Shown here: positions 9,507-18,857 of the stretch, one piece after another
Numbering within the stretch: the first letter of the stretch is position 1
Layout: the number at the start of each line of letters is the position of its first letter
Assembly (NCBI GenBank): GCA_905478665.1
Contig: CAJQJL010000077.1
Span: 1-58,668 of the forward strand
Length of the DNA: 58,668 nucleotides
Origin: an uncultured Flavobacteriales bacterium
GTDB taxonomy: Bacteria > Bacteroidota > Bacteroidia > Flavobacteriales_D > Crocinitomicaceae
Reading direction: 5' to 3'
Notes under the pieces: generated by a model
Told to the model about the DNA's origin: nothing
What the model saw: the letters and a program-made list of their open reading frames with translations, nothing else
Database searches by the model: none
Made by a program: the position numbers and the translations under genes

Positions 9507-10694
9507 TTATATCTCGTGATGTATACTCTCATCCAAGAATGGGTGATTCACTGGAGTAAGAGGTGCCTTCGTTAAGTTCGTTAGAACAATACGGATAAAA
9601 ATTCCCGCAAACAATACTGCCATACCAATTTCAAGGAATCCAATGCTTGCTGTCGCTCCCATTGATCCAGCAGAAACCATCATATAAACATCAAGCCAGT
9701 GACCGATCATGATTATCAAACCAACGAATGTTAATATTCCTGCATGTCTCTTTGCTTCTCTTGACATCAGTAATAACATTGGGAAAGCAAAGTTGATTAA
9801 GAACGTTGCGAAGTACATCACCTTGAAGTTCTCAATTCTCATCATGTAGTATGTTACTTCTTCACCGATATTCGCATACCAGATCAACATATACTGTGAG
9901 AACCATAAGTATGACCATAAGAATGAAATCGCGAATGTCCATTTTCCTAAATCATGAATATGACTATCATTCACTTTAGGAAGGTATCCTAATTTCTTTA
10001 GGTAAAGTGTTAGCATCACCATTGTTACCATTGCTGAAACCCAAACTCCAGAGAACGTGTACCATCCGAACAATGTTGAGAACCAGTGTACGTCAATTGA
10101 CATAATCCAATCCCAAGAAGATGTTGAACTAAATACCGCAAAGAATACTAAGAACAATGCTCCTTTCTTATAGTTCTTAAAGTGAATATCTGTTCCACCA
10201 ACCTTATCTTCTTCCAAAGATCTTTTTCTGAAACCAGTCCAGAACATATAATATACTCCCAAGTAAACAACTGTTCTTATCCAAAAGAATGGAATGTTTA
10301 AGTATGCTGTTTTACCTTGAATTAACGAATCATGTGCGACAACTTCTGGGTCCATCCATGTATAGATGTGAGCTCCTTTCATTGCAGAAATAACAGCCAA
10401 GACCAATACCATGAATCCTATTCCATAAGGAATAAATCCTGCTATTCCTTCTATAACACGTTTAACAACCGCGTACCAACCTGTTTCTGTGGCATATTGC
10501 AGTGCAAGGAAAAACAATGCTCCTAATCCAATTCCAAAGAAGAAGAAGCTATTAATTAAACCGTTCGTTAAGAACTTCTGCGCAAAATGATGATCTCCCA
10601 CATTCATCGCAACACCAATGGCTGTAAATAACACACCAACTATTATCAACGCTAGTGTAAATACCTTTGCTTTATTTGATACTTTGAATTCCAT
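9507..10694 (-). CDS. actF: Alternative complex III subunit ActF
   Basis: ActF is one of the two large integral membrane subunits of Alternative Complex III, a quinol:cytochrome c (or oxidase) oxidoreductase unrelated to cytochrome bc1. The 395-residue protein shows about ten hydrophobic segments, beginning with VFTLALIIVGVLFTAIGVA, and the conserved SWDWIMSIDVHWFSTLFGWY segment in the middle. Such segments are characteristic of ActF in Bacteroidota. Its position after actE and before coxB agrees with the usual order. ActF contains no cofactor motif; it supports the quinol site and possible proton paths by family knowledge. Confidence 0.95.
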   Translation of the reverse strand: MEFKVSNKAKVFTLALIIVGVLFTAIGVAMNVGDHHFAQKFLTNGLINSFFFFGIGLGALFFLALQYATETGWYAVVKRVIEGIAGFIPYGIGFMVLVLAVISAMKGAHIYTWMDPEVVAHDSLIQGKTAYLNIPFFWIRTVVYLGVYYMFWTGFRKRSLEEDKVGGTDIHFKNYKKGALFLVFFAVFSSTSSWDWIMSIDVHWFSTLFGWYTFSGVWVSAMVTMVMLTLYLKKLGYLPKVNDSHIHDLGKWTFAISFLWSYLWFSQYMLIWYANIGEEVTYYMMRIENFKVMYFATFLINFAFPMLLLMSREAKRHAGILTFVGLIIMIGHWLDVYMMVSAGSMGATASIGFLEIGMAVLFAGIFIRIVLTNLTKAPLTPVNHPFLDESIHHEI

Positions 10695-10721
10695 CTTTCT
10701 TCTTAATCAAATTTATAATCG

Positions 10722-11480
10722 TTACTCAGGGTTATTTGCTTCATCATCTGCTGGCGCATCATCACCTTCAACTGGAGCAGCCATCTGAACTGAACCTGGT
10801 CCATAATTTGGATCCTGGAACTTTCTGATATAATGAACTACAGTCCAGATTTCTTTCTTATTTATGATTGAACCGTGCGCACCCATCATTCCTTTTCCGT
10901 AATAGATTGAATAGAACATCTGTCCATCACTCAAGTTCGTCAAGTTGGCATAATCAGGAACACCAACATACGCACCGCTTTCTACCATTGGTCCGTTTCC
11001 GTCTCCCTTTTCTCCGTGGCAATGTGCACACTTGGAGTTAAAAATGCTTTTCCCAGCATCAAAGACATCTTTCATGTTCTCTTCTGTCAATTCCATAGGA
11101 TTCACATCAGCTGCTGCCAATACATATGTATCAACGCCTTGTGAAGACAATTCTGCATCAAACATACCGTGTGTTGACCTGAATGAATTGTTTGCCAATC
11201 TAGCATAAGGCAACATCAATGAAACAGCCGCTGAATCAGTACCATAATAGGGAACTGTTCCGAAAGGTGGAACTTTCGCCGAAAGTAGCATTTTTAAATC
11301 TTCGTTTTGCTTTCCTTGAATCTCACCATAATCAACATATGGTTCAATTGCCGCGGAACGATACATGTCAGGCATGTACTCTAAGCCTGGGCTATCTGGA
11401 TCAGCTCCACATGACGCCAGTAACAACGTTGAAACCGCTGCTATTGCTATACTTGATATTATTCTAAATCTCATTTTCAT
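10722..11480 (-). CDS. actE: Alternative complex III subunit ActE, monoheme cytochrome c lipoprotein
   Basis: ActE is the monoheme c-type cytochrome that passes electrons out of Alternative Complex III. The 252-residue protein begins with a lipoprotein signal ending in the lipobox LASC (Cys 24). The single heme motif is CAHCH (151-155), and GKGMMGAHG around residue 197 offers the methionine axial ligand. The tail is acidic and Ala/Pro-rich (after residue 230). The start could be ATG 11480 or 11474, both giving the same leader. It lies 20 bases after actD. Confidence 0.95.
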   Translation of the reverse strand: MKMRFRIISSIAIAAVSTLLLASCGADPDSPGLEYMPDMYRSAAIEPYVDYGEIQGKQNEDLKMLLSAKVPPFGTVPYYGTDSAAVSLMLPYARLANNSFRSTHGMFDAELSSQGVDTYVLAAADVNPMELTEENMKDVFDAGKSIFNSKCAHCHGEKGDGNGPMVESGAYVGVPDYANLTNLSDGQMFYSIYYGKGMMGAHGSIINKKEIWTVVHYIRKFQDPNYGPGSVQMAAPVEGDDAPADDEANNPE

Positions 11481-11500
11481 CTGGATTCTATGAAAAATTA

Positions 11501-12034
11501 CTAAATCGTTTTTTGCTCAAACTCTACAATACCTGTCCCCTTCACCATTGACTCTAACTCATCTGCTGTGAATTGTGTATTCTGTGAAGTTCTCAACTCA
11601 ATTACAAATCTGTCATCCGTTGTTCTTGGATCCGGATTTTGCGCTTTCATTCCTGGGATTGTTCTATTCGCCAACAAGTAAGTTATCGCCATACCGTGTG
11701 CTGCACACAATACCGTGAACTCGAATGTTATTGGAATAAATGCTAAGATATTCTCCAAGTATGTGAAGTTTGGCTTACCACCAATATTCATCGGCCAGTC
11801 AACAACCATAAAGTAGCGCATTCCAAGTGTTGCTACTGTAAGACCTATCAACCCGTAGATGAAGGCGAAGATTCCTAATCGTGTTTGTTCAACACCAATA
11901 ATTGGATCAATTCCGTGTATTGGGAATGGAGAAAATACTTCCTCTACTTTAACACCCTTAGCGACTAACTTCTTTGCACCGTCTTTGAGTACATCGTCAT
12001 CGTCATACATTGCATATATTACCTGATCTGCCAT
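11501..12034 (-). CDS. actD: Alternative complex III subunit ActD (DUF3341)
   Basis: ActD is a small membrane subunit of Alternative Complex III with two transmembrane helices (about residues 53-75 and 94-122). The N-terminal cytoplasmic part follows the DUF3341 pattern: AMYDDDDVLKDGAKKLVAKG, then EVFSPFPIHGID. The typical VIELRTSQ-type strand follows the second helix. Length (177) is normal. It is placed 20 bases after actC and 20 before actE. Confidence 0.95.
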   Translation of the reverse strand: MADQVIYAMYDDDDVLKDGAKKLVAKGVKVEEVFSPFPIHGIDPIIGVEQTRLGIFAFIYGLIGLTVATLGMRYFMVVDWPMNIGGKPNFTYLENILAFIPITFEFTVLCAAHGMAITYLLANRTIPGMKAQNPDPRTTDDRFVIELRTSQNTQFTADELESMVKGTGIVEFEQKTI

Positions 12035-12054
12035 GTCCTATTGATTGTTATCGT

Positions 12055-13806
12055 TTAATTATTCATTAATTCTTTTGCCTGAGCAGCCCAATCTTCCTTC
12101 TCCGCTTTTCCAGGAAACTTTCCTGTCATCTCATCCATAAGATCGTACTCTTTCTTTGTCATCTTGCTCACTTGCTCGAACGACCATATCCCAATATTGT
12201 TCAATGCCGTTTCAAACGCAGGTCCAACACCTGACAACTTCTTCAAATCACTTTTGTGCTCTGCCGAACTTGCACCAATTGCATCAATTAATGCACTGGA
12301 TCCATTCACATCTCCATTATCGGTACTTGCTTCTGGAGCTGGAGAAACATCTTCTTTTGTTTCTTCAACAGGCGCTTCAACCACCGGAGCTGCAGCAACT
12401 GGCGTTGGCTCAGGATCTGGAGTTGGGTGATGATCATCTGGCGCATTCTTGTAAGATTCACCTGATGATTTCAAAATTGATTTCACCTCATTCAATGCTA
12501 ATACAGGGAAGTACCGAGCAAACAACAAGAAGAACACGAAGAACAATCCAATTGTACCTACATATACTCCAATATCAATATGACTTGGGTAATGCATGCT
12601 CCATGAAGATGGAAGGTAATCTCTGTGTATAGAGGTAACAATAATTACGTAACGCTCAAACCACATACCGATGTTTACAACGATAGAGATAATGAATGTA
12701 AATAGTAAGCTTCTTCTTAGCTTTCTGAACCACATCAATTGTGGAGAAACCACGTTACATGTCATCATTGCTGCATAAGCCCACCAATAAGGGCCTGTTG
12801 CACGATTTAAGAATGCATATGCTTCGTACTCAACTCCTGAATACCATGAGATAAAGAGCTCGGTGATGTAAGCTGTACCTACAATCGACCCCGTTACCAT
12901 AATTACAATGTTCATGTACTCCACGTGCTTCGTATGGATGTATGCCTCTAGCTTCATTGCTTTACGCATTACCAACATTAGTGTTTGTACCATTGCGAAT
13001 CCAGAGAATACGGCTCCCGCCACGAAATACGGAGGGAAGATTGTCGTATGCCATCCAGGTATAACCGAAGTGGCGAAATCAAAGGATACAATTGAGTGAA
13101 CTGAGAATACAAGTGGTGTAGCCAAACCTGCCAACACCAATGATACCAATTCGAATCTATTCCAATGTTTTGCTCTACCTGACCAACCAAACGAAAGGAT
13201 AGAATACATTTTCTTTGAAACTGGCTTCTTCGCTCTGTCACGAATTGTTGCGAAATCAGGAATCAGACCAATGTACCAAAAGACAAGTGATACAGAAAGG
13301 TACGTCGAGATCGCAAATACATCCCATAAAAGAGGAGAGTTAAAGTTTACCCATAAAGAACCAAATTGATTTGGCAATGGAAGTACCCAGTAGCCTAACC
13401 AAAGACGTCCCATGTGGATCAAAGGGAACAAACCTGCCATAAATACGGCGAAGATTGTCATCGCTTCTGCGGAACGGTTAATAGCCATTCTCCATTTCTG
13501 ACGGAAAAGTAGAAGTACTGCTGAGATAAGGGTTCCGGCGTGACCGATACCAACCCACCAAACGAAGTTTGTAATATCCCAAGCCCAACCGATGGTCTTG
13601 TTCAATCCCCAAACACCGACTCCTGTTCCTAGAAGGTATAGAATACATCCAACCCCATAAAGTCCAATGATCAACGCAATACCAAACAGGATGTACCATG
13701 TTCTTGGTGCCTTGTCCTCAATTGGTTTACATACGTCTTCTGTAACGTCATGATAGGTCTTGTGACCTAATATGAGGGGTTCTCTAATTGCTGCTTCCTT
13801 ATGCAT
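12055..13806 (-). CDS. actC: Alternative complex III subunit ActC (NrfD-like) with C-terminal HhH domain
   Basis: ActC is the NrfD/PsrC-like integral membrane subunit that carries the quinol site of Alternative Complex III. Residues 1 to about 450 are the normal subunit with roughly ten membrane helices (for example around WWVGIGHAGTLISAVLLLF). After this comes a Pro/Ala/Glu-rich linker (about 449-513), then a compact domain (about 514-583) with LKKLSGVGPAFETALNNIGI and WSFEQVSKMTKKEYDLM. That pattern is the double helix-hairpin-helix seen in poly-HhH domains such as those attached to some NADH dehydrogenase subunits and ribosomal L21. The tail would face the cytoplasm. It is 21 bases downstream of actB. 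Confidence 0.95.
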   Translation of the reverse strand: MHKEAAIREPLILGHKTYHDVTEDVCKPIEDKAPRTWYILFGIALIIGLYGVGCILYLLGTGVGVWGLNKTIGWAWDITNFVWWVGIGHAGTLISAVLLLFRQKWRMAINRSAEAMTIFAVFMAGLFPLIHMGRLWLGYWVLPLPNQFGSLWVNFNSPLLWDVFAISTYLSVSLVFWYIGLIPDFATIRDRAKKPVSKKMYSILSFGWSGRAKHWNRFELVSLVLAGLATPLVFSVHSIVSFDFATSVIPGWHTTIFPPYFVAGAVFSGFAMVQTLMLVMRKAMKLEAYIHTKHVEYMNIVIMVTGSIVGTAYITELFISWYSGVEYEAYAFLNRATGPYWWAYAAMMTCNVVSPQLMWFRKLRRSLLFTFIISIVVNIGMWFERYVIIVTSIHRDYLPSSWSMHYPSHIDIGVYVGTIGLFFVFFLLFARYFPVLALNEVKSILKSSGESYKNAPDDHHPTPDPEPTPVAAAPVVEAPVEETKEDVSPAPEASTDNGDVNGSSALIDAIGASSAEHKSDLKKLSGVGPAFETALNNIGIWSFEQVSKMTKKEYDLMDEMTGKFPGKAEKEDWAAQAKELMNN

Positions 13807-13827
13807 TACAATAGGGTTTTATTTCAA

Positions 13828-16800
13828 TTAATGATTGTTTTCTTCATGTCCTCCAGCCTCATGATGCTCTGCGTGGTGCGCTTCTTCTACATGTTGCAGT
13901 TCATCCAAAAGGCTATTCTCTTCATTTCTCACTTTCACTTTAAACCATACATTTGGTTTAACTCCTACTTCTTCAAGTGCTTGGTAAGAACGCTTATCAT
14001 CAGCACTTGTACGTACCATTGATTTTAAATCATTCCAATCACCAACTGTAATTGCGTTTGTCGGACAAGAATCTGAACATGCTGAAGTAAAGTCTCCGTC
14101 CATAACTGGTCTTTCTTCTTTCTTCGCAGTAAGCTTTCCTTCTTGAATACGTTGAACACAAAGTGAGCATTTTTCCATGACACCACGCGTTCTAACCGTA
14201 ACATCAGGGTTCAATACCATACGTCCTATATCGTCTTGTGCAGGATTGATCTCTGCTTGTGCTTTATAAGATGGGTAGTTGAACCAGTTGAAACGACGTA
14301 CTTTGTAAGGACAGTTGTTTGCACAATATCTTGTACCAATACATCTATTATACGCCATCATGTTTAGACCTTCGTTACTGTGCGTTGTAGCCGCAACAGG
14401 ACAAACAGTCTCACATGGAGCGTGGTTACAGTGGTGACACATCATAGGCATGTGAACAACCTGTGGATTTTCTGCAGCTCTTTCTGCCGCTGAAAAACTA
14501 AATGTCTCCGCATCTTTTCGTTGCCCAACTGTTGCCTCTTCATCAGAAGCAAAATAACGGTCCAAACGCAACCAGTGCATTTCACGACCCTTTCTCACCT
14601 CTGTTTTACCAACAACTGGTACATTATTCTCAGCTTGACACGCAACTAGACAAGAACCACAACCTATACATGAAGAAAGATCAATTGTCATTCCCCATCT
14701 GTGTCCAATCTTTTCTACTGGATGTGCATCCCACAAGTCAAACTCGCTCATTGGCGCTTCGACATGATTTCCGTGCTCATCCAATTTTTGCAATGTATGC
14801 GCCGGATTGTATGCTTCCTTATCTCTTGAATTATAAATTCCTAAGGTTGTCTCTCGAACAATTGAGTGACGTCCCATTACCGTTTGGTGAATTTGCGTCG
14901 CTGCAATTGGATAAGTTCCTTCTACTTTTTCAACAGTTGCCGTAGCACTGTATGACATAGTTCCGTTTGAGTCACCAACAAAAGCAAAGGCATTCGCACC
15001 AATTGGCAGTGGATTACCATCTTCTTTAGTAACATGACCTCCGTACTCCTTTGTTTGGAAAGCCGCCTTACCAATGTTTTCTCCATTTGCTCCTCGACCG
15101 TATCCTAACGCGACACCAACAGTATTTCTAGCCTGCCCAGGTAATGGGAATACTGGCAATGTCAATTCCTTAGAACCAACCTTAACTTTCGCAAGATTCA
15201 ATCCATTCTCCTGATCGAATGTTCTAGCGTAGATTTCTACTCCAGAAGCATCAACCATATCCATTGGATTCATGGTAATGTAATTGTCCCAAGTAGCCTT
15301 CGTCATTGGATCGGGCAACTCTTGTAACCAAGGGTTGTTTGCCTGAGCACCAATACCAATTCCTGCTTTTTGATACAATACAACTTCTTTATCTCCTGTC
15401 TTAGGAAATTTCAAGCCAGCCATTGCGGCATCGTCAAAACTCTTATTCTCAGGAGCTGGGATTTCCTCATTGTTACAGCTATTGTGTACAGCCATGTTCC
15501 AATAAGTATGGAAATCCAAATATTTCGTCTGTGTAGAGAAACCGTATACTTCCCAATTATTTTTGATGTAATCGTAAGCTACTTTCGAGTCCTTTCCACC
15601 ACGTTTCCCATTTCCAGCCCAAACCAAAAATGATTCAAGTGCTGCTGCTGTGTTCCACAATGGGCGAATAGTAGGTTGTGCAAGTGCATAGTGCGATTGT
15701 GTAGGCCACATATCAGACCACTGTTCCAAGGAGTGGTGATCTGGACAAACATACGTACAGTTGCTTGCTGTCTCATCTGCGAATTGCGCTAACGACACTG
15801 ACATTTTAATTCCTTTTAGCTTCTCTGCGAACTTATCACCGTTAGGTAATGTATACGCTGGATTTGCTCCGTAGAAAATAACCGCTGTACTTGTTTCCTT
15901 TCCATCAACAACTGACTTCGCGAATTTTGCCATCGCTTCATCATTCGACATAAACATCCTAACTGGATTATTTAAGTTAATAGTCTTGTTGTAAGCGCCG
16001 ATAACACTGTTTAATTTATTTGCTAAAATCTGAACCGAAGTATCGTTTGATCCACAAACAACAATTGATTCTGACTTTGAAGATTTCAATGCTTTAAATG
16101 CAGCGTCAGCAACAAGCTTCGTCTCAGGTGATAACTTCGTTGAAGCTCCTCCTACAGACTCCTTGAACTTACTTAACAAGTAAGCCAAAACATTCGCTTG
16201 CTCAGAAGGCTTAATCATCGCACGCTTATCAGCATTGGAACCAGTGATAGACATCATTGATTCAAACTGGAAGTGCTTTGACATCCATTCTCCATCAGGA
16301 TTTCTTCTTGACCCATATTGAGGAGCAAATTGCGTTGGCATTAACCATGAATTCAAAAAGTCAGCTCCAACACTTACAATTGTCTTTGCTTTTGAAAAAT
16401 CATAATCAGGAATAATTCCAACTCCGTCTGCATCTTCGACAACTTCTCCTTCTTCACCTTCAGCAGCTCCCATCGTTGGAACCGTGAGTCCAAATGATTT
16501 TTTGTTTGCCGCTCTCATTCCTGCATAGGAAACAGCATCATATTGAATGTGTTCAAACTTCTCAGTTCCGATTGCAGCACCCAATTCACCAATAGCCATT
16601 CCTACTGACGGGCTAATTACTGTATTCGATACAAGAACAACTTTTTTGGCAGACTTAAGTCCAGACGTGATTTTTCCGTCAACACCTTTATATCCGTCCT
16701 GAACATCTCCGTTGATTGTTGGACCCTGCAACCTAGCACTGTCATACAACCCGAGAACTGACGCGATAATTTGTGGATTAGTACCACCCTTTGATATTCC

Positions 16801-17175
16801 GTAATCTTTATTTCCTTTAATGAAAATTGGACGACCTTCTCGCGTTTTCACTAGAATGCTCGCATACGAGTTACCATCATAATACGTTGATGCATACCAT
16901 GTAGCCAACCCTGGCGTTACATCCTCTGGCTTGTTCACGTATGGAATCACCTTTGTAACAGGCGCCTCACATGCAGCAACAGTAGCAGCCGCAACGCTAA
17001 AACCTAAAAACTTCAAGAAGTCACGACGAGCAGTCGATGTTTCCTGTAGGCTTTCATCTCCCAAAAATTCCTCAACAGATGTTTGCGTTGGAAACTCTTG
17101 ATCTCTGGACTCTAAGAATTGTGGAGTCTCATTTAACTCTTCAATCCCTTTCCAATATTTTCTTGTCATTCCCAT
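13828..17175 (-). CDS. actB: Alternative complex III subunit ActB (molybdopterin-like plus Fe-S fusion)
   Basis: ActB (1115 residues) fuses a catalytically empty molybdopterin-oxidoreductase-like domain to a ferredoxin-like domain with Fe-S clusters, facing the periplasm. A Tat-type motif ARRDFLKFLGF (about 49-59) precedes a hydrophobic stretch ending in AAC at residue 69, a possible lipid-anchored cysteine. The C-terminal part carries the cluster motifs CIGCGSCLVAC, CHHCNHAPCETVC, CIGTRYCANNC and CSLCVQRI with a later SACSDSC. The extreme C terminus is His-rich. The domain order and Fe-S content match ActB of Bacteroidota. The ATG at 17175 (or the next at 17169) starts the conserved TRKYWKGIEEL. 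It follows actA by 33 bases. Confidence 0.96.
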   Translation of the reverse strand: MGMTRKYWKGIEELNETPQFLESRDQEFPTQTSVEEFLGDESLQETSTARRDFLKFLGFSVAAATVAACEAPVTKVIPYVNKPEDVTPGLATWYASTYYDGNSYASILVKTREGRPIFIKGNKDYGISKGGTNPQIIASVLGLYDSARLQGPTINGDVQDGYKGVDGKITSGLKSAKKVVLVSNTVISPSVGMAIGELGAAIGTEKFEHIQYDAVSYAGMRAANKKSFGLTVPTMGAAEGEEGEVVEDADGVGIIPDYDFSKAKTIVSVGADFLNSWLMPTQFAPQYGSRRNPDGEWMSKHFQFESMMSITGSNADKRAMIKPSEQANVLAYLLSKFKESVGGASTKLSPETKLVADAAFKALKSSKSESIVVCGSNDTSVQILANKLNSVIGAYNKTINLNNPVRMFMSNDEAMAKFAKSVVDGKETSTAVIFYGANPAYTLPNGDKFAEKLKGIKMSVSLAQFADETASNCTYVCPDHHSLEQWSDMWPTQSHYALAQPTIRPLWNTAAALESFLVWAGNGKRGGKDSKVAYDYIKNNWEVYGFSTQTKYLDFHTYWNMAVHNSCNNEEIPAPENKSFDDAAMAGLKFPKTGDKEVVLYQKAGIGIGAQANNPWLQELPDPMTKATWDNYITMNPMDMVDASGVEIYARTFDQENGLNLAKVKVGSKELTLPVFPLPGQARNTVGVALGYGRGANGENIGKAAFQTKEYGGHVTKEDGNPLPIGANAFAFVGDSNGTMSYSATATVEKVEGTYPIAATQIHQTVMGRHSIVRETTLGIYNSRDKEAYNPAHTLQKLDEHGNHVEAPMSEFDLWDAHPVEKIGHRWGMTIDLSSCIGCGSCLVACQAENNVPVVGKTEVRKGREMHWLRLDRYFASDEEATVGQRKDAETFSFSAAERAAENPQVVHMPMMCHHCNHAPCETVCPVAATTHSNEGLNMMAYNRCIGTRYCANNCPYKVRRFNWFNYPSYKAQAEINPAQDDIGRMVLNPDVTVRTRGVMEKCSLCVQRIQEGKLTAKKEERPVMDGDFTSACSDSCPTNAITVGDWNDLKSMVRTSADDKRSYQALEEVGVKPNVWFKVKVRNEENSLLDELQHVEEAHHAEHHEAGGHEENNH

Positions 17176-17208
17176 ATCCTTATTTCGAATAGTTCGTGTT
17201 CTTAATTA

Positions 17209-18546
17209 TTAGTAGTGACATTTAGCGCATTCCCATCCGCCAAGTTCTTTAACAGTCACCTTACCATCTTCAAGGTACTGACCGTATAAAGATTTATCAT
17301 TATTCAACAATCTCTTATGAATCTCGTTGTAGTATCCATCACCTTTAGTATCAAGAGTTCCCAAAGAAACTTCTTTCTCTTGGTGACATTCAATACACCA
17401 TCCCATTGTTAAAGTTGGTTTCGTCAAAGGAATGTTCCCTTCAACTTTATTCAACTCTTCAACAGACATTACTTTCGCCGTTTCAGTCATTGTGGCCATG
17501 TCACCGTGACATTGCTTACAGTCAACTCCACCAACTACTACGTGTTGTGAGTGATTGAAGTAAACGTGGTCAGGTAAGACGTGTACCTTATTCCAAACAA
17601 TTTCTTTTGTTTCATTTGTGTATTTTCCAGCACCCGTTGGATCCCATCCAGCAGCGTCATAGATTTTCTGAATCTTCGCAACCTGATCTCCAGCACCAGT
17701 GATTTGCTTGTGACAGTTCATACAAACATTCACAGTTGGCAAACCAGCAGTTCTCGATTTATCTACTGAGTTGTGACAGTATTTACAATCAATTCCATTT
17801 ATTCCAGCATGCGTTGCGTGTGGAAACTCAATTGGTTGAGATGGCTGATAGTTCTCCATGACGTTGATTGAATACAATCCTAAAAACAGGATAACAACCC
17901 CACCCATTACAACAACCAATGCACCGACACCAACGTATCTTTTATTCAACCAAGCCCATTGTTTAAGCTCTTCGCTATAACTCATGTGCTCATCAAAATC
18001 TTCTCCTGAAGCTTCAGCAGTAGCAGACTTAAGTTGTCTTCTTACTCCACCAACAGCAAGGATAATTACAACGAATACGATCCCAAGGATCATCCAAACC
18101 CATCCCATTGATGACTCTTCCTCTTGAGCATTTGCATCTCCACCAGGTCCAGCGGCAACTGCCGATTTCTCTTCCTGTGTGTCAACCCAATCAAAGATTG
18201 AAACAATTTGCTCCTCAGTAAGATCAGGGAACTTGCTCATGCTCGTTGTAGACCATGCGGCTACTGAAGCTGCATACGGATCTTTCGCGACAGCAACGTC
18301 AAAATCATTTACCCATTGGATAATTGATCCTTCTATTGCACCACCGCTTTCCCATTTCTGGCGAACTTCGAAAAGTTTCGGTCCGGTACCGTCCTTGAAT
18401 ACTTGATGACAAGTAGCGCATTTAGCCTTAAATAGATCCTCTCCTTGTGCTTGCGCGTTGAAAGTGCCGGCCAAAAACAAGAATGTTAATGTACCGAGAC
18501 ACCATTTGTTAAAATTTCTAAACATCTGACTACTAGATATTTTCAT
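17209..18546 (-). CDS. actA: Alternative complex III subunit ActA, hexaheme cytochrome c
   Basis: ActA is the multiheme cytochrome c of Alternative Complex III. The ATG at 18546 (or 18525) is chosen over 18621 because it precedes the signal-like WCLGTLTFLFLAGTFNAQAQ. Of about 445 residues, the first 130 form an extra class I monoheme domain with CATCH (43-47) and a possible Met ligand in MSKFPDLTEEQ. Two hydrophobic helices follow (about 148-170 and 205-228). The C-terminal domain has five motifs: CKYCH, CMNCH, CKQCH, CIECH and CAKCH, the last one residue from the end. That gives six hemes, one more than the classical pentaheme ActA. It is the first gene of the respiratory operon. Confidence 0.95.
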   Translation of the reverse strand: MKISSSQMFRNFNKWCLGTLTFLFLAGTFNAQAQGEDLFKAKCATCHQVFKDGTGPKLFEVRQKWESGGAIEGSIIQWVNDFDVAVAKDPYAASVAAWSTTSMSKFPDLTEEQIVSIFDWVDTQEEKSAVAAGPGGDANAQEEESSMGWVWMILGIVFVVIILAVGGVRRQLKSATAEASGEDFDEHMSYSEELKQWAWLNKRYVGVGALVVVMGGVVILFLGLYSINVMENYQPSQPIEFPHATHAGINGIDCKYCHNSVDKSRTAGLPTVNVCMNCHKQITGAGDQVAKIQKIYDAAGWDPTGAGKYTNETKEIVWNKVHVLPDHVYFNHSQHVVVGGVDCKQCHGDMATMTETAKVMSVEELNKVEGNIPLTKPTLTMGWCIECHQEKEVSLGTLDTKGDGYYNEIHKRLLNNDKSLYGQYLEDGKVTVKELGGWECAKCHY

Positions 18547-18593
18547 GTAAAAAACTGTTCGTCCAACATCAAAAAAACCCTTTTTGACGCAAG

Positions 18594-18637
18594 CAAATTT
18601 AGTAGAATTGTGACATTTCATGACAGTTTTATGACAA
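18594..18637 (-). promoter_or_regulatory. Promoter of the act-cox operon with Pho-box-like direct repeats
   Basis: On the minus strand a perfect -7 element TAAATTTG (18601-18594) lies 47 bases before the actA ATG. No -33 TTTG is present at the normal distance. Instead three direct repeats sit just upstream: TTGTCAT, CTGTCAT and ATGTCAC (18637-18609), spaced 11 and 10 bases. The first two together, TTGTCATAAAACTGTCAT (18637-18620), differ at one position from the E. coli Pho-box consensus CTGTCATAWAWCTGTCAY. The last repeat ends 7 bases before the -7 element, where an OmpR/PhoB-family activator would sit. The repeats are seen; the regulator is inferred. Confidence 0.6.
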
Positions 18638-18857
18638 TTTCAAGGTCCTGCTATTTAATTTAAAATGATTCTAAATAAGCACATTTTGTGTGATTCAATC
18701 CATAGGTTTGAGAACGAAGGGAATGCGACGCTCAAGAGAAGAAAAGACAGCATTCTAACTTTACACATTACTTTCAAACAAATTACAACTTGCGAAGCTC
18801 CGCAGGCTCTTCACTTCGGCATAGAGATTGATAGAACAATTTTGTAAATTAGCAGCG

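Noticed and set aside
18665-18847. 60-codon open frame ahead of the SPOR gene
   Set aside because: Composition is unlike a protein, no ribosome site is seen and it sits in the divergent promoter region.
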